DNA of 64,000 bases. Origin: Planctomycetota bacterium (lineage in GTDB: Bacteria > Planctomycetota > UBA1135 > GCA-002686595). This document shows, piece by piece, positions 17,722-26,484 of the stretch. The position numbers and the translations under genes are program-made. Positions within the stretch are counted from its first letter, which is position 1. The number at the start of each line of letters is the position of its first letter. The notes under the pieces were generated by a model. It was not told where the DNA came from. It was given only the letters and a program-made list of their open reading frames with translations, and did not search any database. The stretch spans positions 1 to 64,000 of the forward strand of contig JADJNY010000009.1 in assembly GCA_016714045.1 (NCBI GenBank). Direction: 5' to 3'.

Positions 17722-18927
17722 CTAGGACGCGCGCTTCTCGCGATCCGCGTCGTCGCCGAGCACGCGCTTCAGCTTGTCGCCGAGGCGCGTCGCGAGGCCG
17801 TGCTCGCCGTCGCCGCGCGCGAGCTCGCGGAAGCTGAGCAGGTTCTCCGCCTCGTCCGCCAGGATGCGCCGGCCGTCCTCGTGGAGGAGCGAAAGGGACA
17901 TCCGCTCGTGCTCGGGGTCGAGGTCGAGCACGCGCACGGACACCGTGGCGCCGGGCGCGACGACCGCGCGCAACGCCTGCCCCGGCGCGAGGCCCGCGTG
18001 CGCGAGCGGCAGGAGGCCCTCGACGCCGTCGCGCACCGCGACGAACGCGCCGAACTCGACGAGACGCGTCACGCGGCCCGTTACGATCTGGCCCGCGTAC
18101 ATCGCGCTCTCGACGAAGCTCCACGGGCTCTGCTGCATCTGCTTCAAGCCGAGGCCGATGCGCTTCCCGCCCTGTTTGATGTGGAGCACGCGCAGGTCGA
18201 GGATCTGCCCGAGCTGGACGACGCTCGCCGCGTCCTCGACGCGCTCGTGCGCGAGGTTCGAGACGTGGACGAGGCCCGTGAGCCCCTTCCCGAACGCCAC
18301 GAACACGCCGTACGGCTCGATGCGCGTGACACGACCCTGCACGACGTCGCCGGGCTTCACGGCGCCGACGAGGCGCTGATGCTCGCTCGTGCGCTCACGC
18401 TGCAGGACGAGCTTGCGCGAGACGACGACGCGCTGGCGCTGCGCGTCGACCTCGATCACCTCGCACGCGAAGTTCTTGCCGACGAGCACCTGCACGTCGT
18501 CCGTGCGCTCGAGGCCCGTGTGCGACTTGGGCAGGAACGCGTGGAGCGGGCCGAGCTTGACCTCGAGCCCTCCGTGCGCGACGCGCACGACGTGCGCCTG
18601 CACGACGGAGCCGACCTCCATCTGCTCCCACGTCACGAGCGCCTTCTGCTGCGCGAGCTGGAGCGCCCACAGGCCTTCTTCCTGGCCGCGCAGCGTGAAC
18701 TCGAACACGTCGCCGACCGAGGGCTTCGTCTCGAAGGCCTTGACGTCGATCACGCCCTGCATGCGCGGGCCGAGCTCGACGAACGCGTCGCGCCCGTAGA
18801 CGCCGACGATCGTTCCCTTCCACACCTTCAGCGTGTGCGCGCCGTGATGTGGGCCGGAGGTCTCCGCTGGACCGGAAGGAAACGCAGGTTCGTCGGAACC
18901 ACGGTGGGGCCGGGGACGCAGGTCCAT
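17722..18927 (-). CDS. S1-domain RNA-binding protein (four S1 motifs, ribosomal S1-like)
   Basis: A 401-residue protein. ATG 18927 is preceded by GGAGGAAC at ideal distance. An ~30-residue basic/His-rich N-terminus is followed by four OB-fold S1 motifs: VWKGTIVGVYGRDAFVELG (~32-100), GSVVQAHVVRVAHGGLEVKL (~108-175), GDVVQGRVTRIEPYGVFVAF (~193-262) and GQIVTGRVTRLVEFGAFVAV (~278-345). A charged tail ends KRVLGDDADREKRAS. Four motifs match short ribosomal protein S1-like proteins, although full RpsA usually has six. The third and fourth motifs are most canonical, as in RNA-binding repeats. Translation or RNA-turnover role likely. Confidence 0.88.
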   Translation of the reverse strand: MDLRPRPHRGSDEPAFPSGPAETSGPHHGAHTLKVWKGTIVGVYGRDAFVELGPRMQGVIDVKAFETKPSVGDVFEFTLRGQEEGLWALQLAQQKALVTWEQMEVGSVVQAHVVRVAHGGLEVKLGPLHAFLPKSHTGLERTDDVQVLVGKNFACEVIEVDAQRQRVVVSRKLVLQRERTSEHQRLVGAVKPGDVVQGRVTRIEPYGVFVAFGKGLTGLVHVSNLAHERVEDAASVVQLGQILDLRVLHIKQGGKRIGLGLKQMQQSPWSFVESAMYAGQIVTGRVTRLVEFGAFVAVRDGVEGLLPLAHAGLAPGQALRAVVAPGATVSVRVLDLDPEHERMSLSLLHEDGRRILADEAENLLSFRELARGDGEHGLATRLGDKLKRVLGDDADREKRAS

Positions 18928-19111
18928 GGGGTGTTCCTCCGAGTCGAAGCATAGCTCGCTCGGAGGGGGTTGGAAGGACGAGGATGGCTTCCCTCCGGAC
19001 GCCCGATCCGCTCGCGACGCTCGGCGCGCGCAGGCGGCGTGAGCGCGAGCGGCGACGGACGGGACTCGAGCCGCGCGCCCTTCCATCGTTGCCCGCTCAA
19101 CGTGCTCTTCG

Positions 19112-19648
19112 TCACGCGGGGGCGAGCGGAACACGCGCGAGCAGCTCGATTCGATCCGGCCCGACGTCGAGGAGCTCGAGCTCCTCCACGTGTCCGCGCA
19201 CTCGAGGACGCATCGCCATGAGCTCGCGCGCGAGCTCGACGCAGTCCGCGAACTCGGTCTTCGCGGCGACGGTGACGTGCGGCACGTAGGGCGGCTCCGC
19301 GCGGAGGTGGGCGCGGAACGCACCGCGATAGAAGCGATCGTGGAGCGCCTCGAACTCCTTGCGACCGAGCTCGGGGAGCCAGAAGACGTGTCCGCCGCTC
19401 GTGCCGGGTTCGCGCACGGGTTCGAAGCGATCGAACGCGCACTCGAAGCGAGGGGAGACCTGCGCTGCACTCGCGAGTTCCGACAACCCGAACCCGAGCT
19501 CCACCCGCGCCGGAAAGGCGAGGGTCACGTGCAGCCCGATGCGCGCGGACTGCGGGTCGTGCTCGCGGCGGATCGACTCGATCCACGCGCGGTCGGACTC
19601 CGCCAGCACCGGCCGTGCGGTGATCGCGAGCAGCGGGGAGGAGCTCAT
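19112..19648 (-). CDS. 2'-5' RNA ligase / cyclic phosphodiesterase family (2H) protein
   Basis: A 178-residue member of the 2H phosphoesterase superfamily (LigT-like). It has the two catalytic HxTx motifs at the expected spacing: H40-V-T42-L followed by AFP, and H125-V-T127-V followed by AA, preceded by PPYVP. Such enzymes open or form 2'-5' or cyclic phosphodiester bonds in RNA. ATG 19648 overlaps the stop of a possible very short upstream frame, which I did not annotate. A poor match to E. coli ThpR beyond the motifs, so the substrate is open. Confidence 0.85.
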   Translation of the reverse strand: MSSSPLLAITARPVLAESDRAWIESIRREHDPQSARIGLHVTLAFPARVELGFGLSELASAAQVSPRFECAFDRFEPVREPGTSGGHVFWLPELGRKEFEALHDRFYRGAFRAHLRAEPPYVPHVTVAAKTEFADCVELARELMAMRPRVRGHVEELELLDVGPDRIELLARVPLAPA

Positions 19649-19984
19649 CCGCCGACGCGCTCCAGCCGGAGGTCCCCTCCGAGCGCGCGGAAGTGCGGGA
19701 GCTCGCGCAGGAGCGGGCGGAGGTCGTGCGTGGCCATCGAAGCGCCAGGATCACGCGCGCGGCGAGCGAATGCAGCTCTCGCGACGGAAATCACCCCTTC
19801 ACGAGAGCGTCGGGGCCGTATCCCCTACGGCGCAGGCCCGCCCCGCCCCGACTACGCACGTCACCCCGCTGGAGCACCCCGACGTGCGCATGGCCGAACT
19901 GCGCAGAGCGTGCGATTCCTTGGAGAGTACGAGCGAGCGAAGGACTCGCTCCTGGAACACCGACCCCGAACGCACGGATCTCCC

Positions 19985-20374
19985 ATGAACACGGCCTCGA
20001 TCGCAGCTCGCGCCCACGCCCCCTCCAGCCTCCGCGCCCAGACGGCCTCCGTCCGCAATTGGCTCATCTCGACGCGGTGCGCGATCCTCGCGTGCGCGGC
20101 GCTGTGGCTCGCCTACGGGTTCCAGATCGCGGCCGACGTCGGCCCGTACCACCTGTTCGAGGTCGTCTTCTTCACGGGCGCGGTCGTCCTCGCGACGGGC
20201 GTGGCGTGGTCGTACTCCTTCTTCGGCGCCGTCGTGTTCGCGACCGCCGCGGTCGCCGCGGGCACGTTCCTCGACGCGACGCCCGACAACGTCTGGCTGG
20301 CAGCGCCGGCCTTCGTCGTCGCCTGCTTGCTCCTCCACCGCTGGAAGGTGGAGCGCACGGCCACGGAAAGCTGA
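19985..20374 (+). CDS. Small multi-pass membrane protein
   Basis: A 129-residue protein with ATG 19985. After a ~28-residue polar N-terminus it has three to four hydrophobic segments: RCAILACAALWLAYGFQI, LFEVVFFTGAVVLATGVAW, FFGAVVFATAAVAAGTFL and VWLAAPAFVVACLLLH, then a short basic C-terminus. I recognise no family. It is followed by a terminator hairpin at 20401, so it is separate from the GntR-ABC operon, although it lies next to that permease-less operon. Confidence 0.7.
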   Translation: MNTASIAARAHAPSSLRAQTASVRNWLISTRCAILACAALWLAYGFQIAADVGPYHLFEVVFFTGAVVLATGVAWSYSFFGAVVFATAAVAAGTFLDATPDNVWLAAPAFVVACLLLHRWKVERTATES

Positions 20375-20400
20375 CCGTCGCGAGCAGCGGCACGACAAGA

Positions 20401-20438
20401 CGCCCGGGGCGCGTGAGCGGCCCGGGCGCGTTCGTTTC
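20401..20438 (+). terminator. Hairpin terminator
   Basis: 8-bp perfect stem (20401-20408 with 20421-20428) followed by CGTTCGTTTCC, 27 bp after the small membrane protein gene. Same GTTCGTTTC tail as the hairpins at 979 and 32082. Confidence 0.7.
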
Positions 20439-20539
20439 CGGGGAGCGCGGGAGCGGTTGGAACGTTCGACGGAGCGCCGCGCGCGCGAGACGCGAGCGCC
20501 GCGCGTCCGCCCCACCGCCGGCTTTCCCTCAAGTGTCCG

Positions 20540-20561
20540 CCGTACCAGGACGATGGTACGG
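20540..20561 (+). promoter_or_regulatory. Palindromic operator directly before the GntR gene
   Basis: A perfect 8-bp inverted repeat, CCGTACCA (20540-20547) and TGGTACGG (20554-20561), with a 6-nt centre, ends 2 bp before the ATG of the GntR regulator. The geometry fits the operator of a dimeric winged-helix repressor acting on its own gene. It occupies the place of a ribosome-binding site, so the transcript may be leaderless. Autoregulation is inferred. Confidence 0.6.
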
Positions 20562-20563
20562 GC

Positions 20564-20968
20564 ATGGCCGAGCTCGACTGGACCGTCGACCCGCACGCGG
20601 ACGCAGCGCCGTCGAAGCAGCTCGTGCTGCGCGCGCTCGACGCGCTCGCGTCAGGGGAGCTAGCCGCCGGCGCGCAGCTCCCCTCCGTGCGCCAGCTCGC
20701 CGCGCGCGCGCTCGTGAACCACAACACGGCGGCGCGCGCCTACCGCGACCTCGAGCAGCTCGGCGTCGTACGCGGCCAGAACGGCCTCGGCGTGTTCGCC
20801 ACGGAGGACGCGCCGCGCCTCGCGCGCGAGCTGCGCCGGCGCTCCACGCTCGACGCGTTCCGGGGCGCCGCGAAGGACGCGCTGCGCGCCGGACATCCGC
20901 TCAACGGGCTCGTCACCGAGCTCTCGAACCTCGCATCCAAGACCGCGAGCCCGAGGAAGACCGCATGA
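20564..20968 (+). CDS. GntR-family (YtrA-type) transcriptional regulator
   Basis: A 134-residue regulator with an N-terminal winged helix-turn-helix: PSKQLVLRALDALASGELAAG, QLPSVRQLAARALVNHNTAARAY (recognition region) and RDLEQLGVVRGQNGLGVFA. A short C-terminal helical tail replaces the large effector domain, as in the YtrA subfamily that controls ABC transporter operons. The stop overlaps the start of the ATPase gene (ATGA, 20965-20968). The palindrome at 20540-20561 is its likely binding site. Confidence 0.9.
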   Translation: MAELDWTVDPHADAAPSKQLVLRALDALASGELAAGAQLPSVRQLAARALVNHNTAARAYRDLEQLGVVRGQNGLGVFATEDAPRLARELRRRSTLDAFRGAAKDALRAGHPLNGLVTELSNLASKTASPRKTA

Positions 20969-21705
20969 ACTCCGTCGCCACCCTGCACCACGTCACGAAG
21001 CGCTTCGGCGTGCACCCCGTCCTCGACGGCGTCGACCTCGAGCTCCCCGCGGGCACGATCACCGTACTGCTCGGCGCGAACGGCGCGGGGAAGAGCACGC
21101 TCTTGCGCCTCTTGCTCGGGCTCGAGCGCGCGGACGCGGGCGAGCTGCGCGTCGCGGGCCTCGATCCGTTCCACGCGGCGGGCGAGGTGCGCCGGCGCAT
21201 CGGCTACGTGCCGGATCAGCCCGACGTGTACGACTGGATGAGCCCGAAGGAGCTCTACGGGTTCCTCGCGCCGCAGTACCCGCGCTGGAGCCGCGAGCTC
21301 GAGGAGCGCCTCGTCGCGCGCCTCGGCGTGCCGCGCACGACGCGCTTCGCGGCCTTGTCGCGCGGCGAGGCGGCGAAGGCGATGCTCGTCGCCGCGCTCG
21401 CGCCGCAGCCGGACCTGTACCTCTTCGACGAGGCGTTCGGCGGGCTCGATCCGCTCGTGCGCGACGAAGTGCTCGGCGCGCTCCTCGAGGAGGCGGAGCT
21501 CGCGCACCGCGCCGCGCTCGTCGTGACGCACGAACTCGACGTCGCCGCGCGCCTCGCGGATCGCGTCGCAGTGCTGAACGAAGGCCGCATCGCGGTGTGC
21601 GCGGACTTGGACGAGCTCACGGGCGGCGCCGAATCGGGCGCGTTGCCGCGGCGGTTGAAGGAGCTCCTCGGCGACGTCGTGCTCGAAGGGAGCGCCGTCG
21701 CGTGA
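20965..21705 (+). CDS. ABC transporter ATP-binding protein
   Basis: A 246-residue ABC ATPase. Walker A is GANGAGKST, signature LSRGEAAK (variant of LSGGQ), Walker B LYLFDEAFGGLDP, H-loop VVTHE. The Q-loop region (YVPDQPDVYDWMSPKELYGF) resembles YtrB/bacitracin-type exporters. It is translationally coupled to the GntR regulator. No permease gene follows, which is unusual since YtrA-type operons normally encode one; a partner may be elsewhere. The signature's LSRGE instead of LSGGQ is common in this subfamily. Confidence 0.93.
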   Translation: MNSVATLHHVTKRFGVHPVLDGVDLELPAGTITVLLGANGAGKSTLLRLLLGLERADAGELRVAGLDPFHAAGEVRRRIGYVPDQPDVYDWMSPKELYGFLAPQYPRWSRELEERLVARLGVPRTTRFAALSRGEAAKAMLVAALAPQPDLYLFDEAFGGLDPLVRDEVLGALLEEAELAHRAALVVTHELDVAARLADRVAVLNEGRIAVCADLDELTGGAESGALPRRLKELLGDVVLEGSAVA

Positions 21706-21818
21706 TCCACCTGCGCCTCGAAACACCGAGCGGCGAGTACGTGCCGAAGCCGGACGTGCTCGCCCCCGTGGCCGCCTACGGACTCGAGCGCAGGCCGCGC
21801 GCTCGACGCGGCCTCTAG
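21702..21818 (+). CDS. 38-residue ORF overlapping the ABC gene end (uncertain)
   Basis: GTG 21702 overlaps the ATPase stop (GTGA), and a 38-codon frame follows, beginning with a hydrophobic/acidic stretch (IHLRLETPSGEYVPKPDVLA) and ending in RRPRARRGL. The overlap is of the same type as coupled genes in this operon, so it could be a real microprotein or the stub of a lost permease. No similarity recognised; codon use alone cannot settle it. Confidence 0.3.
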   Translation: MIHLRLETPSGEYVPKPDVLAPVAAYGLERRPRARRGL

Positions 21819-21846
21819 ACTGCGGAGAGTCCCCCACTCTCTCTTC

Positions 21847-22446
21847 ATGGCCCACGCACCCGCTCCCGCGCTCGATCCCCGCATCACGAACTACATCGAG
21901 CGCGTCCGCGCCTCCTGTCGCGGCGGGCCCGTGACGCGCGCGCGACTCGACGAGTTGCGCGCGCACGCGGCGGAGCTCGTCTCGAAGCCGCTCGTGCTGC
22001 CGCCCTCGCGCAAGGTGATCCCGGCGAAGGGCTACGGCCGCAACCTGCTCCATCGCGACGAGGAGCACGGCTTCGTCGTGCTCGCGATGGTCTGGCCCGG
22101 CGGAATCGGCGGGCACCCGCACGACCACCAGACCTGGGGCGTCGTCGCGATCGCGGAGGGCGAGATCGAGGTCGTCGACTACGCGGAGACCGTGCTCGAC
22201 GATCACGGCGCACGCGTGAAGCTCGCGCAGCGCGCGCGCGTCGTCGGCGGTCCTGGCGCGACGGCGATCGTGCTGCCGCCCGACGACGACGTCCACCGCG
22301 TCACGAACGCGCACGCGACACTACCAGCGCTCTCGATCCACACGTACGGCCGCCACATCGACCGCTGCCGCGTGTTCGAGCTCGACCCGCGCACGAGCGA
22401 AGCGCGCGTGAGCTGGGCCGTGCCCGAGTACCACAGCGTGCCGTAG
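21847..22446 (+). CDS. Cysteine dioxygenase-like cupin
   Basis: A 199-residue cupin of the cysteine dioxygenase type. Ligand set: H92 and H94 in GHPHDHQTWG and H150 in DDVHRVTN, with Tyr 167 in SIHTYG matching the active-site tyrosine of cysteine dioxygenase (H86/H88/H140/Y157 in the rat enzyme). The cysteine of the Cys-Tyr crosslink is not obvious, as in other bacterial thiol dioxygenases. Expected reaction is oxidation of cysteine or another thiol (for example 3-mercaptopropionate) to a sulfinate using Fe(II) and O2. TAGACT at 21816-21821 may be its -10 element. Confidence 0.82.
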   Translation: MAHAPAPALDPRITNYIERVRASCRGGPVTRARLDELRAHAAELVSKPLVLPPSRKVIPAKGYGRNLLHRDEEHGFVVLAMVWPGGIGGHPHDHQTWGVVAIAEGEIEVVDYAETVLDDHGARVKLAQRARVVGGPGATAIVLPPDDDVHRVTNAHATLPALSIHTYGRHIDRCRVFELDPRTSEARVSWAVPEYHSVP

Positions 22447-22560
22447 CGCGCGCCGTCGCGCGTCGGCCCCGCCGTTCGCGAACCGCCCCGCGTCGTGCGC
22501 GCATGGCACCACGCTTCACGGGCGCGCCATCTGCGTGTCCTGTGCGCGTCGTGCCGCGCG

Positions 22561-23363
22561 TCACTTCCGCTTCGTGTCGCCCGCGAGGTACGCGAACCCG
22601 GCACGCATCAGCCCGTACACGTCGCCGCGCCAGCCGTGGCCGCCTTCGTACGTCGCGTAGCCGACCTCCGCGCCCTTCGCCTTCAGCTCGTCGCGCGCCG
22701 TCTCGGCCATCTTGATCGGGATGAAGTCCTCGGGCGAGTGGAGCACGTAGAAGCGCTTCCCCTTGGCGCCCTTCAGGTCCGGCAAGAGGTCGGGCTGTAC
22801 ACGGACATCGCGACGAACGTCCCCGTCACCGGCGACTTCTCCTGCAGCGCGAGCGTGTACGCGAGCGAGCCGCTCGACGACCACGCGAGCGTGTAGAGGA
22901 ACTTCGGGTCGAGCTTGCAGCGCTTCCCGACGTCCGCGACGGCCGCGGCGAAGAGCTCCTCGCACGCGAACGCCATCTTCGGGTACGGGTTCTTCTTCGT
23001 CGGCCACACGTTCTTCTCCGCCTGCGCGTCGTCCCACTTCGGCGCGACGAGTTGCAGGACGAGCCAGCCCTCGTCGAGCGCGTTCTCGCGGATGCGGCCG
23101 ACGAACGGCGCGAAGTCCGCGCCACCGTCGCCGCCCGGCATCACGACCAGCAACTTCCACCCGCTCGCGGGCGCCTTCGCGTCCTTCGCGAGGCCGTGCA
23201 GGAGGTAGCGCTTGTGCTCGTCGCCGCCGAGCTTCACGTCGAGCGGCGCACTCTCGGCGGCGACCGCCGCGGACTTGGACTTCTCGTCGCCGAGAACGAG
23301 CGATGCGAGCGAAACGCGCGGCGCGAGCGACGCCGCGAACACGAACGCGAGGAGCGTGAGCAT
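22561..23363 (-). CDS. Secreted alpha/beta hydrolase (PHB-depolymerase-like), one frameshift
   Basis: ATG 23363 has GGAGG upstream and starts a signal peptide (LTLLAFVFAASLAPRVSLA). The protein, ~267 residues when the frame is corrected, has LLVVMPGGDGG (oxyanion region), a LDPKFLYTLAWSSSGSLAYTLA nucleophile elbow (SSSG in the GxSxG position, ASxSG-like), then after the break FYVLHSPEDFIPI (Asp region) and EGGHGWRGD (catalytic His). The frame breaks at 22792-22794, where restoring one base in a C run (minus strand) gives a continuous SVYSPDLLPDL. Both halves are conserved, so I treat it as one gene. Likely an extracellular esterase; substrate unknown. Confidence 0.72.
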
Positions 23364-23469
23364 GAGGACCTCCGGGCGCGACCGCTCTCGGCAGCCGGCG
23401 TGCGCGCAGCATGCCTCCCCGGGCGCCATCGCGCCAGATCCGCCGCTCGCGGGACCTGAACCCGGCGCG

Positions 23470-25613
23470 TCAATCGAACGAGAACTTGGGATCGAGGAGC
23501 TTCCGGAGCGCGCGCCACCCGAGCTCCTTCTCGTGCGCGTTGACCTCTCCGGCGAGCCCGTGCGTCGAGCGCGCGTAGAGCATCATCTCGAAGTCCTGCA
23601 CGTTCGCCTTCTGGAGCTCCCACGCGAGCTGGACCGCGTTCTGCACGTGCACGTTGTCGTCCATCGTGCCGTGCACCATCACGAGGTGGCCGTGGAGGTC
23701 CTTCGCGTTCTTGATCACGCTCGTCTCGTCGTAGCCCGCCTTGTTCTCCTGCGGCGTGCGCATGTAGCGCTCGGTGTAGATCGTGTCGTAGAGCCGCCAG
23801 TCGTACACGCCGGCTCCCGCGAGCCCGAGCGCGAACTTCTTCGAGTGCGTCAGCGCGTACGCCGCCATGAACCCGCCGTAGCTCCACCCTTGGATCGCGA
23901 CGCGCTTGGGATCGCCGCCGTGCTTCGCGCACACCCAGTCGACGGCGTCCTCGAGGTCCGCGAGCTCCTGCATCCCGAGCTGCCGATAGCACGTGCCCGA
24001 CTCCGCGCGGCCGATGCCGCCCGCGCTGCGCACGTTGAGCTGGAGCACGATGAAGCCCTGCTGGCACAGGAACTGGTGGTAGGTCGAGTGCCCCCAGCTG
24101 TCGCGCACCGTCGGCGAGTCGGGGCCGGAGTACGTCGGCAGGAACACGGGGTAGCGCTTCGACGCGTCGAACTCCGTCGGCAGCATCAAGCTGCCGTCGA
24201 GCACGAACCCGTCGCGCGCCGGGATCGCGACGCGTTGCTTCTCCGCGAACGCAAACTTCGCTGCGTCGCCCTTGCCGGACTTCCACAGCTCGCGCAGCAC
24301 CTTCCCGTCGTCGCCGGAGCACACGCGCGCGACGGGCGGTTGGCTCATCGACGACCAGCGGTCGAGGAACAGGCTCGCGTCGTCGTTGAACTCGACCGCG
24401 TGCGTGCCCGCGCCCTGCGTCAGGCGCACTTGGCCTTTGCCGTCGAGCCCGACGCGGTACACGTTGCGCTCGACGGCGCCGTCGAGCGACGCTTCGAACC
24501 AAAGGAGCGCGCGTTCCTCGTCGAGGCGCTCGATGCCGCGCACCTGGCCCTTGCCCGACGTCACGGCGTTCACGAGCTTGCCCTTCGCGTCGTAACGGTA
24601 GAGGTGCGCGTACCCCGAGCGCGCGCTCTGCCACAGGAACGAGCCGTCCTTCAACCAACGCGGCGCCTCCGGGCGATCGACCCACGTGTCGGAGGTCTCC
24701 TCGATCCACACGGAGCCCTTCCCCGTCTTCGGATCGACCGCGAGCAGCTTCGCCCACGTCTGGATGCGGTCCTGCAACGTGACGAGCAGCGTCGCACCGT
24801 CCGGCGTCCAATCGACGCGCACGACGAGCAGGTCCTTCGGGTACGCGGAGAGGTCGACGTGCACGACCTTCTGCGTCTTCGCGTCGGCGACGGAGAGCGT
24901 CGCGATCGGGTTGGGGTCGCCGGCCTTCGGGTAGTTCGCGACCTCGACCTCGACGGAGCGTTCCTCGTCGAGGAAGCCTCTCGGCACGTGGTTCACGAGC
25001 GTGTAGTCCTTCACCGGCGACTCGTCGAGCGACAGGAACGCGACGAAGGCGCCCTTCGCGCTCCACCAATGCCCTTGGAAGTCGCCGCGACCGTAGAGCT
25101 CCTCCTGGTAGACCCAGTCGAGGTAGCCGTGGAAGCGCTCGGAACCGCCGTCGGTCGTGACGCGCCACTCCTTCTTCGCGGCGACGTCGAACACGACGAG
25201 GTCGTTCGCGCGCACGAACGAGACGTACGCGCCGTCGGAGCTCGCGTGCGCCTCGCGCGCATCACCGACCTCGGCGAGCACCTCGGTCTTCGGCTTCGTC
25301 TTCCCGTCCGTCGCGGGCGTCAACGAGAGCTTCCGTCGCGGATCGACGCGCGCGCGGTCGCAGGCTTGCCGGGCGCGGCGTCGTCCTTCGGCTTCTTCTG
25401 CGCCTCGGACTCGTCACCCGTGCGCGGGTCGACCCACTTCGCGGGCTCGCCCGCGACCTCGACGTGCTTCCCGTCCCAGGCCCAGCGTGTCGCGGGTGCA
25501 CCGGACGTCCAATTGCCCGTGCGATTCGCGACGTCCTCGTACGTGAGGCGCTGCGGCGTCTGCGAGAGAGGAGCGAGCGAGATGGCGGCGAAAGTGAAGA
25601 GGACGTCGAGCAT
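23470..25613 (-). CDS. Dipeptidyl peptidase IV-like S9 serine peptidase, one frameshift
   Basis: About 714 residues when one frameshift is corrected. It starts at ATG 25613 with a signal-like N-terminus (LDVLFTFAAISLAPLSQ). The N-terminal beta-propeller carries KEWRVTTDGG, LDWVYQEELYGRGDFQ (family Glu motif for the substrate N-terminus) and FLSLDESPV. The C-terminal hydrolase domain has the nucleophile GWSYGGFMAAY, Asp in VHGTMDDNVH and His in ARSTHGL. The break lies in a CG-dinucleotide run at 25347-25356; across it VDPRRKLSLTP becomes continuous. Cleaves dipeptides (usually Xaa-Pro) from secreted peptides. The C-terminus of the following hydrolase lies 107 bp downstream on the same strand. 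Confidence 0.87.
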
Positions 25614-25809
25614 GGTGCGCTCAAGCTACCGATGGGGCGCTGGGCGCGAAACGCCCGGCGCGCGCTCGGCCTGCAATGGATGGGTTCGCGACGGAGGATC
25701 GGCGTGCACCCGACGCGCCCTCGAGCGACGACCGGGGAGCTCGCGGTTCACGCGGCGTCCGCGCGCGCTCGTTCGAAGCCCCAGGTGGCGCGCGGCGCGC
25801 GCGAGCTAC
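25614..25809. other. Intergenic DNA upstream of the DPP-IV gene
   Basis: Together with the adjoining tandem repeat this is a 385-bp gene-free stretch. The part nearest 25613 must hold the DPP-IV promoter on the minus strand. I see nothing else in it. Confidence 0.5.
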
Positions 25810-25994
25810 GGCTCCCGCGCTCGCGGTGCGAGTCAGGGCTTTCGCGCTCGCGCTGCGAGCTTTGGCTCCCGTACTCGCGGTGCGAGCTACGGCCCCAGCG
25901 CTCGCGGTGCGAGCTACGGCTCCTGCGCTCGCGGTGCGAGTCAGGGCTTTCGCGCTCGCGGTGGGAGCTTCGGCTCCCGCGCTCGCGGTGCTTG
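25810..25994. repeat. 27-bp tandem repeat, about seven units
   Basis: Units begin at 25810, 25837, 25864, 25891, 25918, 25945 and 25972, exactly 27 bp apart, around a CGCTCGCGGTGCGAG core. The last unit ends about 5 bp before the SEC-C gene's stop codon. Both strands stay open through it because 27 is a multiple of three, but the sense (+) reading SxGxRARGAS has no start site and I consider the array non-coding. Confidence 0.85.
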
Positions 25995-25998
25995 CCCG

Positions 25999-26484
25999 TC
26001 AGGCGTCCTGGCCGTGGCACTTCTTGAACTTCTTGCCGCTGCCGCAGGAGCACGGGTCGTTGCGACCGAGCTTCGACGCGCCGTGCACGAACGGGTCCTT
26101 CTTCGCGGTCGCCGTCGGCGCGTTCGCACCGCGGCGAACGATCGAGAGGAACTCGTCGATGGCGGCGGGGAGCGCCTGCTCGACCTCGAAGCGCTGCATC
26201 ATCACGCTGCTGGCCGCGACCTGCGCGATGAACGCCTCGGCGATCGCGGGCACGTGCTCCGCGAGCGGGTCCTTGCGCGCGAAGCGTCCGGGAAGGAGCT
26301 GCGTGAAGAGCGTCCGCACGTCCTCCGCGTCGAGGAAGCGCGGCTCCTTGCCGAGACCCTCCCAGCACAGCTCGAAGAGGTGCTCGGCGATGCGCCGCGC
26401 GTCCGCGGCCGGAACGCGCGACGAGCGCGCGAACGTGGAGTCGCAGAAATCGGCGAGGGCGAGGGCGACGTTCTTTTTCGACAT
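25999..26484 (-). CDS. SEC-C metal-binding motif protein
   Basis: A 161-residue protein starting at ATG 26484. The first ~130 residues are helical (VALALADFCDSTFARSSR, ARRIAEHLFELCWEGLG, EAFIAQVAASSVMMQRFEVE). The C-terminus carries a SEC-C zinc motif, GRNDPCSCGSGKKFKKCHG, as at the SecA C-terminus, where it binds zinc and SecB or ribosomes. A stand-alone SEC-C protein with this helical domain is common in environmental bacteria, but the role is not established. The 27-bp repeat array starts just after its stop. Confidence 0.85.
   Translation of the reverse strand: MSKKNVALALADFCDSTFARSSRVPAADARRIAEHLFELCWEGLGKEPRFLDAEDVRTLFTQLLPGRFARKDPLAEHVPAIAEAFIAQVAASSVMMQRFEVEQALPAAIDEFLSIVRRGANAPTATAKKDPFVHGASKLGRNDPCSCGSGKKFKKCHGQDA

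Noticed and set aside
19645..19794. Short minus-strand frame overlapping the 2'-5' ligase start (up to 49 codons from GTG 19794, or 30 from ATG 19737)
   Set aside because: The ATGA overlap is suggestive, but there is no ribosome-binding site and no recognisable sequence; evidence too thin for a gene call.
25810..25994. CRISPR array
   Set aside because: Units are contiguous with no unique spacers and no cas genes nearby; same reasoning for the 40-bp array at 35562-35780.
25676..26016. Plus-strand reading of the 27-bp repeats as an RARGAS repeat protein
   Set aside because: No start site or RBS, and the open frame is explained by the repeat period being a multiple of three in GC-rich DNA.
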